Program-made: the position numbers and the translations under genes
Source: CAIMUS01 sp963708455
GTDB taxonomy: Bacteria > Pseudomonadota > Gammaproteobacteria > Competibacterales > Competibacteraceae
DNA length: 64,000 bases
Direction: 5' to 3'
Assembly (NCBI GenBank): GCA_963708455.1
Contig: CAVPSQ010000003.1
Location: forward strand, 1-64,000
Notes under the pieces: generated by a model
What the model saw: the letters and a program-made list of their open reading frames with translations, nothing else
Database searches by the model: none
What the model was told of the DNA's origin: nothing
Shown here: one piece after another, positions 8,487 through 18,373 of the stretch
Layout: every line of letters begins with the position of its first letter
Position numbering within the stretch: position 1 is the first letter of the stretch

Positions 8487-9479
8487 ATGCAGATTGGCCC
8501 GTATCAATTCAACAATACACCCCTGGCGCTGGCGCCGATGGCGGGCGTAACCGACCGCCCCTTTCGGCAGCTATGCAGCAGCTTGGGCGCTTCTCTGACG
8601 GTTTCGGAAATGGTCACCGCCAATCCCCGTCTATGGCGCAGTCTAAAAACCCGCCGCCGCTTCGATCATAGCGGCGAAGTGGGTCCCTGCAGCGTGCAAC
8701 TGGTCGGTTTCGATCCCGACATGCTGGCGGACGCTGCCCGCTTCCAGGTGGAGCGGGGCGCCCAGATCATCGATATCAATATGGGTTGCCCGGCCAGAAA
8801 AGTCTGCAATGTGCTGGCCGGCTCCGCTCTGCTGCGGGACGAGCGGCAGGTAAGCCGTATTCTGACCACCGTGGTCAAGGCCGTCCCGACCACGCCCGTG
8901 ACGCTGAAAATCCGCACCGGCTGGGACCCGGCCAACCGCAATGGCGTTCGCATCGCCCAGATCGCCGCACAGGCCGGCGTTCAGGCGTTGGCTGTACACG
9001 GCCGCACCCGCGCCTGTGGTTATCAGAACGCGGCGGAGTATGCCACCATCGGCGCCATCAAAGCGGCGGTCGCCATCCCGGTTATTGCCAACGGCGACAT
9101 CGACAGTCCGGAAAAAGCCCGTTACGTGCTCGACTACACTGGCGCCGATGGGCTGATGATCGGTCGTGCCGCCCAGGGTAGGCCCTGGATTTTTCGGGAA
9201 ATGGCTCATTATCTCGCCACTGGCCGGCGGCTGCCGTCGCCGGCCGCCACCGAGATCCGCTACATCATCCAGCGCCATCTGGAAAATCTGTACACGTTTT
9301 ATGGCGAGCCCCTGGGGGTGAGGCTGGCTCGCAAGCATCTGTCCTGGTATTGCCAGGACCGGCTCGCCGCAGCGGCTTTTCGCGCTGTGGTAAACCGCGT
9401 GGAGACTGCCCGGGAACAACTGGCTCTCGTCGGAGCCTTTTTCGACCGAGTAAATGACAAGGAGCTTTTAGCAGCATGA
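8487..9479 (+). CDS. dusB: tRNA-dihydrouridine synthase B
   Basis: FMN-dependent reduction of a uridine in the tRNA D-loop. ATG 8487 is chosen because the family starts M-x-I-G-x-Y (here MQIGPYQFNN); the frame is open further upstream to 8439. The 330-residue product has APMAGVTDRPFRQLC, INMGCPARKV with the catalytic Cys, the FMN-binding VHGRTRACGY, and IANGDIDS with MIGRAAQGRPW for phosphate binding. It overlaps fis by 4 nt (ATGA), the conserved dusB–fis operon of gammaproteobacteria. Confidence 0.95.
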   Translation: MQIGPYQFNNTPLALAPMAGVTDRPFRQLCSSLGASLTVSEMVTANPRLWRSLKTRRRFDHSGEVGPCSVQLVGFDPDMLADAARFQVERGAQIIDINMGCPARKVCNVLAGSALLRDERQVSRILTTVVKAVPTTPVTLKIRTGWDPANRNGVRIAQIAAQAGVQALAVHGRTRACGYQNAAEYATIGAIKAAVAIPVIANGDIDSPEKARYVLDYTGADGLMIGRAAQGRPWIFREMAHYLATGRRLPSPAATEIRYIIQRHLENLYTFYGEPLGVRLARKHLSWYCQDRLAAAAFRAVVNRVETAREQLALVGAFFDRVNDKELLAA

Positions 9480-9745
9480 CGTTAATCGATCATGACAATT
9501 ACCTGACGAATTTGCAGCCCGTGCCATTGCGCCTGCAGGTGCGGGCCGCCCTGGAAAATTACTTTTGCAATCTGGAGGGGGAAACGCCGGTCAATCTTTA
9601 CAAACTGGTGCTGGGCGAGGTGGAACTTCCCCTGCTGGAGATGGTAATGCGCTACACGCGCGGCAACCAGACCAAAGCGGCGGATATCCTGGGCATCAAC
9701 CGCAGCACGCTGCGGAAGAAGCTGAAACAGTACGACATGGAATAA
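9476..9745 (+). CDS. fis: Factor for inversion stimulation, nucleoid protein Fis
   Basis: This 89-residue DNA-bending nucleoid protein regulates rRNA genes and site-specific recombination. The C-terminal helix-turn-helix (YTRGNQTKAADILGINRSTL, residues about 60–79) is nearly identical to enteric Fis. The N-terminal beta-hairpin region is more divergent. Its start codon overlaps the dusB stop, so translation is coupled. Confidence 0.95.
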   Translation: MTLIDHDNYLTNLQPVPLRLQVRAALENYFCNLEGETPVNLYKLVLGEVELPLLEMVMRYTRGNQTKAADILGINRSTLRKKLKQYDME

Positions 9746-9753
9746 GATTTATC

Positions 9754-9987
9754 ATGGGGGTTCACATCAAGTACTTCGCCAGTCTGCGCGACCGGCTAGG
9801 TCGCAGCGAAGACCAGTTGCCGACCTGCGAGGGATTGACGGTGGCCGGCGTCTGGGCGCGGCTGTGGCCGGACCGGCCGTTGCCGCCCATGATCCTGACG
9901 GCCGTCAATCAGCACTACCAGGGTCTGGATCATCCTGTGCAGGATGGCGATGAAGTCGCTTTCTTTCCACCGGTGACCGGAGGTTGA
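9754..9987 (+). CDS. moaD: Molybdopterin synthase sulfur carrier subunit
   Basis: This ubiquitin-like protein of 77 residues donates sulfur as a C-terminal thiocarboxylate during molybdopterin synthesis. It starts MGVHIKYFASLRDRLG and ends FFPPVTGG, with the obligatory Gly-Gly terminus. It lies 8 nt after fis and 1 nt before moaE, forming an unusual fis–moaD–moaE cluster. Confidence 0.92.
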   Translation: MGVHIKYFASLRDRLGRSEDQLPTCEGLTVAGVWARLWPDRPLPPMILTAVNQHYQGLDHPVQDGDEVAFFPPVTGG

Positions 9988-9988
9988 G

Positions 9989-10429
9989 GTGAAGCTCGCT
10001 ATCTGTGAGGCGCCGTTCGATCCGTTGCAGGCCCTGGCGCGCTATCAGCAGGAGCTTGCCGAATGGCGCGGCCAATATGGCGCCACGGCTATCTTCATCG
10101 GCGTCATGCGCGACTTCAACGAGGGTGACACCGTCCACAGCATGACGCTGGAGCATTATCCCGGCATGACCGAGCGACGCCTGCAAGAGCTCATGCAGGA
10201 AGTTCGGCAGCGTTGGGAGGTGTTAGACATCCTGCTCATCCACCGCGTCGGCCAGATCCATCCCAATGATCCCATCGTGCTGGTCGCTATCTGGTCGGCC
10301 CATCGGGCGGCCGCCTTTGAGGCCTGTCGCCATATCGTGGAAGTCCTCAAAGCACAGGCACCGTTCTGGAAGCAGGAAACACTGGCGGATAGTACCCACC
10401 GCTGGGTGGATAAAAACACCCCCGGTTGA
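9989..10429 (+). CDS. moaE: Molybdopterin synthase catalytic subunit
   Basis: MoaE converts precursor Z to molybdopterin with sulfur from MoaD. The 146-residue ORF starts at a GTG just behind the moaD stop. Family motifs are FIGVMRDFNEGD, LEHYPGMTE, HRVGQI, SAHRAAAFEACRHI and the lysine-containing PFWKQE near the C-terminus that contacts MoaD. Consistent with a complete two-subunit synthase. Confidence 0.93.
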   Translation: MKLAICEAPFDPLQALARYQQELAEWRGQYGATAIFIGVMRDFNEGDTVHSMTLEHYPGMTERRLQELMQEVRQRWEVLDILLIHRVGQIHPNDPIVLVAIWSAHRAAAFEACRHIVEVLKAQAPFWKQETLADSTHRWVDKNTPG

Positions 10430-10463
10430 TGTTTGGCAACTTTGTTTTTGGTAGCCGCTACCC

Positions 10464-11562
10464 ATGCAGGAATTAAATCTCTATTTCAGCCAGATCGACG
10501 ATCTTCAGGAGCGCACCGACGCCCTGAGGAGGTATCTTTGACTTCGCCGACAAGCGCGTCCGCCTGAGCGAGATCCACCGCGAACTGGAGCGTCCTGAGG
10601 TCTGGAACGACCCGGAGCAAGTCCAGACCCTGGGGCGGGAGCGCGCGCAACTGGAAGTGGTCGTGGAGTCCCTGGAAAAGCTCGGCAAGGGACTGGATGA
10701 GGTCCAGGAACTGCTGACCCTGGCTGCCGAGGAGGGCGACGAGGCGACCGCAACGGCCGTCATCAAGGAGGTGCAACAGTACCAACGGCGGGTGGCCGAA
10801 CTGGAATTCCAGCGCATGTTTTCCGGCGAGACCGACCCCTGCAATGCCTTCGTCGATATTCAGGCCGGCTCCGGCGGCACCGAGGCGCAGGACTGGGCGG
10901 AGATGCTGTTGCGCATGTATCTGCGCTGGGGCGAACGGCGCGGCTTCAAGACCGAGTTGATCGAAGTCTCTCCCGGCGAAGTGGCCGGCATCAAGAGCGC
11001 TACAGTGCGTTTCGAAGCGCCCTATGCGTTTGGCTGGCTGCGCACCGAAACCGGCATACACCGGCTGGTGCGCAAATCCCCCTTCGATTCCGGCAACCGC
11101 CGCCATACTTCGTTCGCCTCGGTATTCGTGTCGCCCGAAATCGACGACAGTATCGATATCGAGATCAATCCGGCGGAACTGCGGATCGATGTTTATCGCG
11201 CTTCCGGCGCCGGCGGCCAGCATGTGAACCGGACCGAATCAGCGGTGCGCATCACCCATCTGCCCAGCGGCATCGTGACCCAGTGCCAGAACGACCGCTC
11301 GCAGCACAAGAACAAGGCCACCGCTATGAAGCAGCTCAAGGCCAAGCTGTACGAGTCGGCAATGCGGAAGCGCAACGCTGCCAGCCAGGCGCTGGAAGAC
11401 ACCAAATCCGACATCGGCTGGGGCAACCAGATCCGTTCCTATGTGCTGGATCAGTCCCGCATCAAGGATCTGCGCACCGGCGTGGAAGTGGGCAACACCC
11501 AGGCCGTGCTGGACGGCAATCTGGATATGTTCATCGAAGCCAGCCTGAAAGCCGGCGTTTAG
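10464..11562 (+). CDS. prfB: Peptide chain release factor 2 (programmed +1 frameshift)
   Basis: RF2 recognises UGA and UAA. Translation from ATG 10464 gives 25 codons ending RRYL before an in-frame TGA (10539–10541). A +1 shift at CTT then continues with DFADKRVRLSEIH to the stop at 11562. The product has the SPF anticodon-like tripeptide (RKSPFDSG) and the catalytic GGQ in GAGGQHVNRTES. Length is about 365 residues, as usual. lysS follows after 26 nt, the same order as in Escherichia coli. Confidence 0.96.
10526..10541 (+). promoter_or_regulatory. RF2 autoregulatory +1 frameshift signal
   Basis: The sequence AGGAGG-TAT-CTT-TGA-C has an internal Shine–Dalgarno-like element three bases before the slippery CTT and the weak TGA-C stop context. 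This is the classical prfB arrangement. When RF2 is scarce the ribosome slips +1 at CTT and makes RF2; when RF2 is plentiful it terminates. Confidence 0.95.
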
Positions 11563-11588
11563 GTTTTTCATCACTCATTAAGTTTTCT

Positions 11589-13142
11589 ATGTCCGAATCC
11601 GACAACGAAGTCCCCCTTGCCGAACCCTCCGATGATAACAAGCTGATTGCGCAACGCCGCGCCAAATTGCAGCACTTGCGCATGCGAGGTGAGGATTTGG
11701 CGGCTTTTGGGAATTTTTCTATCCGCGAGTCGCCTTTTCCTACCGATTTCCGGCGCACGGCGCTGGCCGGCGAACTGCACGCGCAATTCGACACCAGCGA
11801 CCATGAAGCTCTGGAAAGTAACCCCATAACGGTCAGTGTGGCGGGCCGGATGATGGCCAAGCGGCTGATGGGCAAGGCCAGTTTCGCCCGCCTGCAGGAT
11901 ATGTCCGGCGCGATCCAGTTGTTCTTACAGCGCAATGTCCTGGGCGAGGCGGTTTACGAAGTACTTCAAAAACTGGGATATAGGCGATCTGATCGGCGCC
12001 GAGGGCGTGGTGTTCAAGACCAAGACGGGGGAATTGTCCGTCAAGGTCGATACGCTGCGGCTGTTGACCAAAGCGCTGCGGCCGCTGCCGGAAAAATTCC
12101 ACGGTCTGAGCGATCAGGAAATCCGTTACCGCCAGCGCTATCTGGACTTGATTATGAACGAATCCAGCCGGCGGATTTTTCAGCTACGCTCCGCTGTCAT
12201 TGCCCATATCCGGCAGTTTTTCAATCAACGGGGTTTCCTGGAAGTGGAAACACCGATGATGCAGCCCATTCCCGGCGGTGCCACCGCCAAACCTTTCATC
12301 ACCCACCACAACGCACTGGGGATGGACCTGTACCTGCGCATCGCTCCGGAACTGTATCTGAAGCGGCTGGTGGTCGGTGGTTTTGAAAAGGTCTATGAAA
12401 TCAATCGCAATTTCCGCAATGAAGGCGTCTCGACCCGCCATAATCCCGAATTCACCATGCTGGAGTTTTATCAGGCGTACGCCGAATATCAGGATTTGAT
12501 GGATCTCACCGAAAAATTGCTGCGGGGAATGGCGCAGGCGTTGCTCGGGACGCGCAATTGACGTGTCAGGGCCAGGGCTGTGATTTGGGCCGGCCCTTCG
12601 AGCGCATGACGGTTAAAGAAGCGGTATTGCGCTATAACCCGTCCATCAGCGAACAGCAGTTGAATGACCGCGCCGCCGCCCGCCGCATTGCCGAAGAACT
12701 GCGGCTGATCGTCAAAGACGATTACGGTCCGGGGCGCATTCTGCTGGACATCTTCGAGGAGACTGTCGAGGACAAGCTGATTCAGCCGACCTTTATTACC
12801 GCCTATCCGACCGAGGTGTCGCCGTTGGCCCGCCGTAACGACCACAACCCCGACGTAGTGGATCGGTTCGAACTGTTTATCGGTGGGCGGGAAATCGCCA
12901 ACGGCTTTTCCGAGTTGAACGACTCCGAAGATCAGGCCGAACGTTTCCGCCAGCAGGTGGAAGCCAAGGAGGCGGGCGACGAAGAGGCGATGTATTACGA
13001 CGCTGATTATATCCGCGCCTTGGAATACGGTCTGCCGCCCACTGCCGGGGAAGGCATCGGCATCGACCGACTGGTGATGCTGTTCACCGACTCGCCTTCC
13101 ATTCGGGATGTTCTGTTGTTTCCGGCGATGCGGCCGGAATAA
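11589..13142 (+). CDS. lysS: Lysyl-tRNA synthetase (class II), two compensating frameshifts
   Basis: Charges tRNA-Lys. The start MSESDNEVPLAEP is at ATG 11589. The anticodon-binding OB domain (residues about 60–150) runs into a frame change near nt 11961 (an extra G in GAAGTACTTC). It continues through class II motif 1 (FLEVETPMMQ) and motif 2 (FRNEGVSTRHNPEFTM), shifts back near nt 12550, and ends with motif 3 (GIGIDRLVMLFTDSPSIRD). The reconstructed length is about 517 residues. Both shifts fall in an essential gene and cancel out, so sequencing error is far likelier than real loss. Confidence 0.93.
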
Positions 13143-13522
13143 GCGACCGCCCGCAACGCAGGCCGCGTTTGAGCCAGGACAAGAGGCTACAGTAATACTC
13201 GGCTACTCTGACTTGATGCTGATAAATCTGCTTCTTAATGCCTAAGTCGCCATCGGGGCGGCATTGCCACAGTAGTAATAAGACCATTTGCCCCTGAACA
13301 GTGCGTAAAAACGGTCGCTGCACTGTCTTGAGCAGCGCCGGGACAGATGCGCACAGTCGCCGGCTGCCGCCACGGTCTACAGCGGCGGCCTGCAAAATTT
13401 AATCCCAAATCCAGACCTGGAATGGTTGACGAGATGACTGCCATACGAACAAACTGAATGGCGCTCATACGAACAACCGGCATAGCAACTGCATAATGCG
13501 ACCATCAACCCAGAGGCATCCC
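13143..13522 (+). other. Intergenic region before aapJ with a short direct repeat
   Basis: 380 nt without a supportable gene. The sequence CATACGAACAA occurs twice about 27 nt apart (13440–13450 and 13467–13477), close to the aapJ start, and could be a regulator-binding repeat or part of the promoter region. No tRNA or clear terminator was found. Confidence 0.4.
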
Positions 13523-14542
13523 ATGAAAAAACTCCCCATGCTTACAACCGCCGCTTTGGCGCTGTTGACCGCCAGCCTGACCGCACAGGCCGGCACCACC
13601 CTCGATGCGGTCAAGAAAAAAGGCTTTATTCAGTGCGGCGTCAGCGACGGCCTGCCCGGCTTTTCCACCGTCGATGACAAGGGCAATTTCAAAGGGATCG
13701 ATGTGGATTACTGTCGTGCCCTGGCGGCGGCCGTGTTCGGCGACGCCACCAAGCTGAAATTCACTCCTCTGACCGCCAAGGAACGCTTCACCGCCCTGCA
13801 ATCCGGCGAAATCGATATCCTGTCGCGCAACACCACTTGGACTTTGAATCGTGATACTGCGCAGGGCTTTAACTTCATCGGTGTGGTCTACTACGACGGT
13901 CAGGGCTTTCTGGTCAACAAGAAACTGGGCGTCAAGAGCTCCAGGGAACTGGACGGCGCCACGGTGTGCATCCAGGCGGGCACGACCACGGAGTTGAATC
14001 TGAGCGATTATTTCCGTGCCAATAACATGAAATACACGCCTGTCACCTACGACAAATCCGACGAGAGCGCCAAGGCGCTGGAAGCCGGCCGCTGCGATGT
14101 GCTGACCAGCGACCAGTCGCAGTTGTACGCGCAGCGCGTCAAACTGGCCAAACCGGACGAGTTCGTGGTGCTGCCCGAAGTGATCTCCAAGGAGCCGCTA
14201 GCGCCGCTGGTACGGCACGGCGATGACGAATGGTTCGATGTCGCTAAATGGACGCTGTACGCCATGATCAACGCCGAGGATCTGGGGATCAACTCCAAAA
14301 ATGTGGATGAGCAGAAGAAATCCGCCAATCCCAATATCAAGCGACTACTGGGTGTGGAAGGCGACAAGGGCAAGGATATCGGCCTGAGCAACGACTGGGC
14401 TTACTACATCGTCAAACAGGTGGGTAATTACGGCGAAATCTTCGAGCGCAACGTCGGCAAGGACAGCCCGCTCAAGATCGAGCGTGGCCTGAATGCGCTG
14501 TGGAGCCAGGGCGGCATCCAGTACGCGCCGCCGGTCCGCTAA
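13523..14542 (+). CDS. aapJ: General L-amino-acid ABC transporter, periplasmic binding protein
   Basis: ATG 13523 is chosen because it begins a clear signal peptide (MKKLPMLTTAALALL, cleavage near AQA). A GTG-type start at 13496 is also open. The 339-residue protein has the SBP_bac_3 signature (GFIQCGVSDGLPGFS) and typical later motifs (CIQAGTTTELNL, SDQSQLYAQR, VRHGDDEWFD). It delivers a broad range of L-amino acids to the AapQMP complex. First gene of the aapJQMP operon. A hairpin follows it, which often allows extra expression of the binding protein. Confidence 0.92.
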   Translation: MKKLPMLTTAALALLTASLTAQAGTTLDAVKKKGFIQCGVSDGLPGFSTVDDKGNFKGIDVDYCRALAAAVFGDATKLKFTPLTAKERFTALQSGEIDILSRNTTWTLNRDTAQGFNFIGVVYYDGQGFLVNKKLGVKSSRELDGATVCIQAGTTTELNLSDYFRANNMKYTPVTYDKSDESAKALEAGRCDVLTSDQSQLYAQRVKLAKPDEFVVLPEVISKEPLAPLVRHGDDEWFDVAKWTLYAMINAEDLGINSKNVDEQKKSANPNIKRLLGVEGDKGKDIGLSNDWAYYIVKQVGNYGEIFERNVGKDSPLKIERGLNALWSQGGIQYAPPVR

Positions 14543-14559
14543 CTGTCAACCTCCATTCC

Positions 14560-14588
14560 GAACCCCTTCTCCGCCTGGAGAGGGGTTC
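14560..14588 (+). terminator. Intercistronic hairpin between aapJ and aapQ
   Basis: GAACCCC-T-TCTCC pairs with GGAGA-GGGGTTC around a four-base loop. There is no U-tract, so it is more likely an RNA-stabilising or partial termination element that raises the binding-protein to permease ratio than a full terminator. Confidence 0.5.
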
Positions 14589-14604
14589 TACGCGATAACG
14601 ATTC

Positions 14605-15792
14605 ATGACAACGGCGCCATCCAGTCAAGCTCCATCCACCGGGTTTTCCCTGAACGATCCCGGCGTGCGCGCCGTCGTGTTCCAGCTCATCGCGCTGGTG
14701 GCGGTGGTCGCTTTCGGACTCTACCTGTTCCACAACACCCAGGCCAATCTGCAACAGCGCGGCATCGCCTCCGGCTTCGGTTTTCTCAACTCGTCGTCCG
14801 GCTTCGGCATCATCCAGAGCCTGATACCGTATTCCGAAACCTCGACTTATGGCCGGGTATTTCTGGTGGGGCTGATGAACACCCTGCTGGTGTCGGCGTT
14901 GGGCATCGTCTTCGCCACCCTGCTCGGTTTCCTCATCGGCGTCGCCCGCCTGTCCGGCAACTGGCTGATCGCCCGGCTGGCCACCGTCTATATCGAAATC
15001 TTCCGTAATATGCCGCTGTTGTTGCAGATTTTTTTCTGGTATTTCGCGGTACTGCGGGCCATGCCGGCGCCCCGACAAAGCCTGTCGCTCGGCACTGTGG
15101 CTTATCTGAATATCCGCGGATTGTTCCTGCCCAGGCCCGTTTTCGAATCCGGCTTCTGGCTGGAGCCGGTCGCGCTGCTCATAGGCATCCTCGCCGCCGT
15201 GTTGCTGGCGCGCTGGGCCCGCCGCCGGCAGGCGGCCACCGGCCAGCGCTTTCCCACGTTGACGGCGTCGCTGGGGCTGATCCTCGGTCTGCCGCTGGCG
15301 GCTTTCCTGATCGCGGGTCAGCCGCTGCATTGGGAGTATCCGGAACTGCAAGGCTTCAATTTCCGCGGCGGCATGATCGTGATTCCGGAACTGGCCTCGC
15401 TGGTGCTGGCACTGACCATCTACACGGCGGCGTTCATCGCCGAAATCGTGCGCGCCGGCATCCAGTCGGTCAGCCACGGTCAGGTCGAAGCCGCCTCTGC
15501 GCTGGGTCTGCGGTCGGGCCTGACCCTGCGGCTGGTGGTGATTCCCCAGGCGCTGCGGGTGATCATCCCGCCGCTGACCAGTCAGTATCTGAACCTGGCC
15601 AAGAACTCGTCGCTGGCGGCGGCCATCGGCTATCCGGATCTGGTGGCCGTGTTCGCCGGCACGGTGCTGAACCAGACCGGCCAGGCCATCGAAGTGATTA
15701 CCATCACCATGACCGTCTACCTCACCATCAGCCTGACGATTTCCCTGCTGATGAACTGGTACAACCGGACCCTCGCCCTGGTGGAGCGTTGA
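14605..15792 (+). CDS. aapQ: General L-amino-acid ABC transporter, permease AapQ
   Basis: A 395-residue inner-membrane protein with several hydrophobic helices. The long N-terminal periplasmic insert (about residues 40–80) is typical of AapQ/BztB. The permease EAA loop is seen in GQVEAASALGLRSGLTLRLVVIPQALRVIIPPL near residues 290–325. It ends 1 nt before aapM and would form the heterodimeric channel with it. Confidence 0.92.
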   Translation: MTTAPSSQAPSTGFSLNDPGVRAVVFQLIALVAVVAFGLYLFHNTQANLQQRGIASGFGFLNSSSGFGIIQSLIPYSETSTYGRVFLVGLMNTLLVSALGIVFATLLGFLIGVARLSGNWLIARLATVYIEIFRNMPLLLQIFFWYFAVLRAMPAPRQSLSLGTVAYLNIRGLFLPRPVFESGFWLEPVALLIGILAAVLLARWARRRQAATGQRFPTLTASLGLILGLPLAAFLIAGQPLHWEYPELQGFNFRGGMIVIPELASLVLALTIYTAAFIAEIVRAGIQSVSHGQVEAASALGLRSGLTLRLVVIPQALRVIIPPLTSQYLNLAKNSSLAAAIGYPDLVAVFAGTVLNQTGQAIEVITITMTVYLTISLTISLLMNWYNRTLALVER

Positions 15793-15793
15793 C

Positions 15794-16894
15794 ATGGTCG
15801 AAACGCACACGCCGCGTCCCTCGTTGCCGCCGCCGCTCACGGCGATCGGTCCGCTGGGGTGGCTGCGGCGCAATCTATTCTCCTCGCCGGCGAATGCGCT
15901 GTTAACCCTGCTGGGCCTGTATCTGCTCTATCTCCTCATTCCCCCTGTGCTCCGCTGGGTCTTGTTCGACGCCGACTGGGTCGGGGACAGCCGCACGGCG
16001 TGCACCGGCCAGGGCGCCTGCTGGGTATTCATCAAGGCCCGCTTCGGCCAGTTCATGTATGGACGCTATCCGGAAGCTGAACGCTGGCGGGTCAAGCTGA
16101 CGCTGCTGCTGGCCGTGCTGCCGGCGCTCCTGTTGTTCATCAAAGCGTTGCCTTACAAGCGCTGGATCGGCGTTTATCTGCTGCTGGTCTACCCCGTCAT
16201 CGCCTATTTTCTGCTGACGGGCGGGGCCTTCGGTCTGACGCCTGTGGAAACCAGCGTCTGGGGCGGACTGATGCTGACCCTGGTGATCGCCAGCGTTGGC
16301 ATAACCGCCGCCCTGCCGCTAGGCATTCTGCTGGCGCTGGGACGGCGTTCGGAGCTGCCCATTGTGCGGGCGATCTGCGTCACCTTCATCGAATTCTGGC
16401 GGGGGGTACCGCTGATCACCGTGCTGTTCATGTCGTCGGTGATGCTGCCCCTGTTCCTGCCGGAAGGGATGAACTTCGACAAGCTGCTGCGGGCGCTGAT
16501 CGGCGTGGTTCTGTTCCAGTCGGCGTATATGGCCGAAGTGGTGCGCGGCGGCTTGCAGGCCATCCTCAAGGGTCAGTACGAAGCCGCCGCGGCCCTGGGT
16601 CTGGGCTACTGGAGAACGATGGGGCTGATTATCCTGCCGCAGGCGCTGAAACTGGTGATTCCCGGCATCGTCAATACTTTCATCGCCCTGTTCAAGGACA
16701 CTACCCTGGTCATCATCATTGGACTGTTCGATCTGCTGGGCAGCGTGCAGACGGCGGTCCACGACGCCCGCTGGCTGGGCTACGCCACCGAAGGCTATGT
16801 GTTCGCCGCCTTCACCTTCTGGATATTCTGTTTCGGCATGTCGCGCTACAGTCAGGCCCTGGAACAGCGTCTGCACACCGGCCATAAACGCTAG
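15794..16894 (+). CDS. aapM: General L-amino-acid ABC transporter, permease AapM
   Basis: A 366-residue membrane protein. Its EAA loop (GQYEAAAALGLGYWRTMGLIILPQALKLVIPG) lies near residues 257–288, and a hydrophobic N-terminal helix and a charged periplasmic segment (RTACTGQGACW) come first. It is the partner permease of AapQ. aapP follows after 9 nt with an AGGAGA ribosome binding site at 16893–16898. Confidence 0.92.
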   Translation: MVETHTPRPSLPPPLTAIGPLGWLRRNLFSSPANALLTLLGLYLLYLLIPPVLRWVLFDADWVGDSRTACTGQGACWVFIKARFGQFMYGRYPEAERWRVKLTLLLAVLPALLLFIKALPYKRWIGVYLLLVYPVIAYFLLTGGAFGLTPVETSVWGGLMLTLVIASVGITAALPLGILLALGRRSELPIVRAICVTFIEFWRGVPLITVLFMSSVMLPLFLPEGMNFDKLLRALIGVVLFQSAYMAEVVRGGLQAILKGQYEAAAALGLGYWRTMGLIILPQALKLVIPGIVNTFIALFKDTTLVIIIGLFDLLGSVQTAVHDARWLGYATEGYVFAAFTFWIFCFGMSRYSQALEQRLHTGHKR

Positions 16895-16903
16895 GAGAAC
16901 TGC

Positions 16904-17674
16904 ATGTCCGCCACGCCTCCCCAGCTCACCGTTTCCTCCGCCGTGATGATTGAGATGATCGACGTGAACAAATGGTACGGCCAGTTCCACGTCCTCAAAG
17001 ACATTAATCTGACGGTGCGGAAAGGAGAGCGCATCGTCATCTGCGGGCCTTCCGGCTCCGGCAAGTCCACCCTCATCCGCTGTATCAACCGGCTGGAGGA
17101 ACACCAGCGCGGCCGCATCATCGTGGACGGCACGGAACTGACCGGCAATCTCAAGCGCATCGAACATATCCGCCGCGAAGTCGGCATGGTGTTCCAGCAT
17201 TTCAATCTGTTTCCCCATCTCACCGTGCTGGAGAACTGTGCCCTGGCGCCGATCTGGGTGCGCAAAATGTCCCGCGCTAAAGCCGAGGACATCGCCATGC
17301 ACTATTTGCAGCGGGTGAAAATTCCGGACCAGGCCCATAAATATCCGGGGCAACTGTCCGGCGGCCAGCAACAGCGGGTGGCCATCGCCCGCAGCCTGTG
17401 CATGAGTCCCCGCATCATGCTGTTCGACGAACCCACCTCGGCGCTGGACCCGGAAATGATCAAGGAGGTGCTGGACACGATGGTCGGTCTGGCGGAAGAA
17501 GGCATGACCATGCTGTGCGTGACCCATGAGATGGGCTTCGCCCGCACTGTCGCCAACCGGGTGATCTTTATGGACGGTGGCGAAATCATCGAGCAAAACG
17601 CGCCGCAGGAGTTCTTCAACCAGCCGCGTTCGGAGCGCACCCGGCTGTTCCTGAGCCAGATTCTGCATCACTGA
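16904..17674 (+). CDS. aapP: General L-amino-acid ABC transporter, ATPase AapP
   Basis: A 256-residue cytoplasmic ATPase with Walker A GPSGSGKST (about residue 48), Q-loop MVFQHFNLFPH, signature LSGGQQQR, Walker B IMLFDEPTSALDP and the switch His in CVTHEMGFA. It powers the AapQM channel. Last gene of the operon. The following 159 nt hold no clear terminator. Confidence 0.94.
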   Translation: MSATPPQLTVSSAVMIEMIDVNKWYGQFHVLKDINLTVRKGERIVICGPSGSGKSTLIRCINRLEEHQRGRIIVDGTELTGNLKRIEHIRREVGMVFQHFNLFPHLTVLENCALAPIWVRKMSRAKAEDIAMHYLQRVKIPDQAHKYPGQLSGGQQQRVAIARSLCMSPRIMLFDEPTSALDPEMIKEVLDTMVGLAEEGMTMLCVTHEMGFARTVANRVIFMDGGEIIEQNAPQEFFNQPRSERTRLFLSQILHH

Positions 17675-17833
17675 ACGGCTGCTCACCCCTCTCTCCGGTG
17701 GGCCGGTGGGCACGCCGGCGCTCCCCCAGGGCCTGCCCTGGAATCCATCCTGCAGCGCGTTTTTACATCCTGCAACAGCGCCTGCATGGTAGCATAGGCG
17801 CCTTGCGATTCTATGGTTCTTCGGAGTTTGCTC

Positions 17834-18373
17834 ATGACCGAGCCCAATTCCCCTTTCTTTGCCCGCCTGCTGCTGGCCTTCCAGGCATTCCGGCGGACGC
17901 TGACCGATCCTCACTTCGCCGCGCACGTCGCCCGCCTGGGCCGGGGCGAACTGCCGGCACCGCCGGCTGCAGTCAAGCCGGGTCTCAAGGAAACCGCGCC
18001 CGAATCCGCCCTGCAATTGCTGAGCCTGTTGCAGCAGGAAGGGCGGTTCGTGGATTTTCTGGAAGAGAACGTCAGTACTTATTCCGACGCCGAAATCGGC
18101 GGCGCGGCGCGGGTGGTGCACGAAGGCTGCCGCAAGGCCCTGCGCGCCCACCTGAGCGTGCAGCCGGTGCGCACCGAGCCGGAAGGCAGCCGGCTGACGC
18201 TCCAGACCGGATTCGATCCGGCCAGCGTGCGGCTGACCGGCAATGTCGTCGGCCAGCCACCGTTCACCGGCACACTGATGCATCGCGGCTGGCAGGTGGT
18301 CGACGTGCAACTGCCCAAGCTGGCTGAAGGGCACGATGTGCGCATTCTGGCCCCGGCCGAGGTGGAGCTATGA
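17834..18373 (+). CDS. DUF2760-like protein next to Hsp70 genes
   Basis: ATG 17834 starts MTEPNSPFFARLLLAFQAF, with a 179-residue product. The second half (LLSLLQQEGRFVDFLEENV, AARVVHEGCRKAL, LMHRGWQVVDVQLP) matches what I know of the DUF2760 family, whose genes usually sit directly before Hsp70 genes of this type. No enzymatic motif is visible. Its stop overlaps the ATG of the first hsp70 by 4 nt, so the products are probably made together and may act as a cofactor set. Confidence 0.7.
   Translation: MTEPNSPFFARLLLAFQAFRRTLTDPHFAAHVARLGRGELPAPPAAVKPGLKETAPESALQLLSLLQQEGRFVDFLEENVSTYSDAEIGGAARVVHEGCRKALRAHLSVQPVRTEPEGSRLTLQTGFDPASVRLTGNVVGQPPFTGTLMHRGWQVVDVQLPKLAEGHDVRILAPAEVEL

Noticed and set aside
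14539..18334. Long minus-strand ORFs (444 and 671 codons) opposite aapQ–hsp70
   Set aside because: Low-complexity Arg/Gln/His-rich products typical of antisense GC-rich reading; the plus-strand genes are unambiguous.
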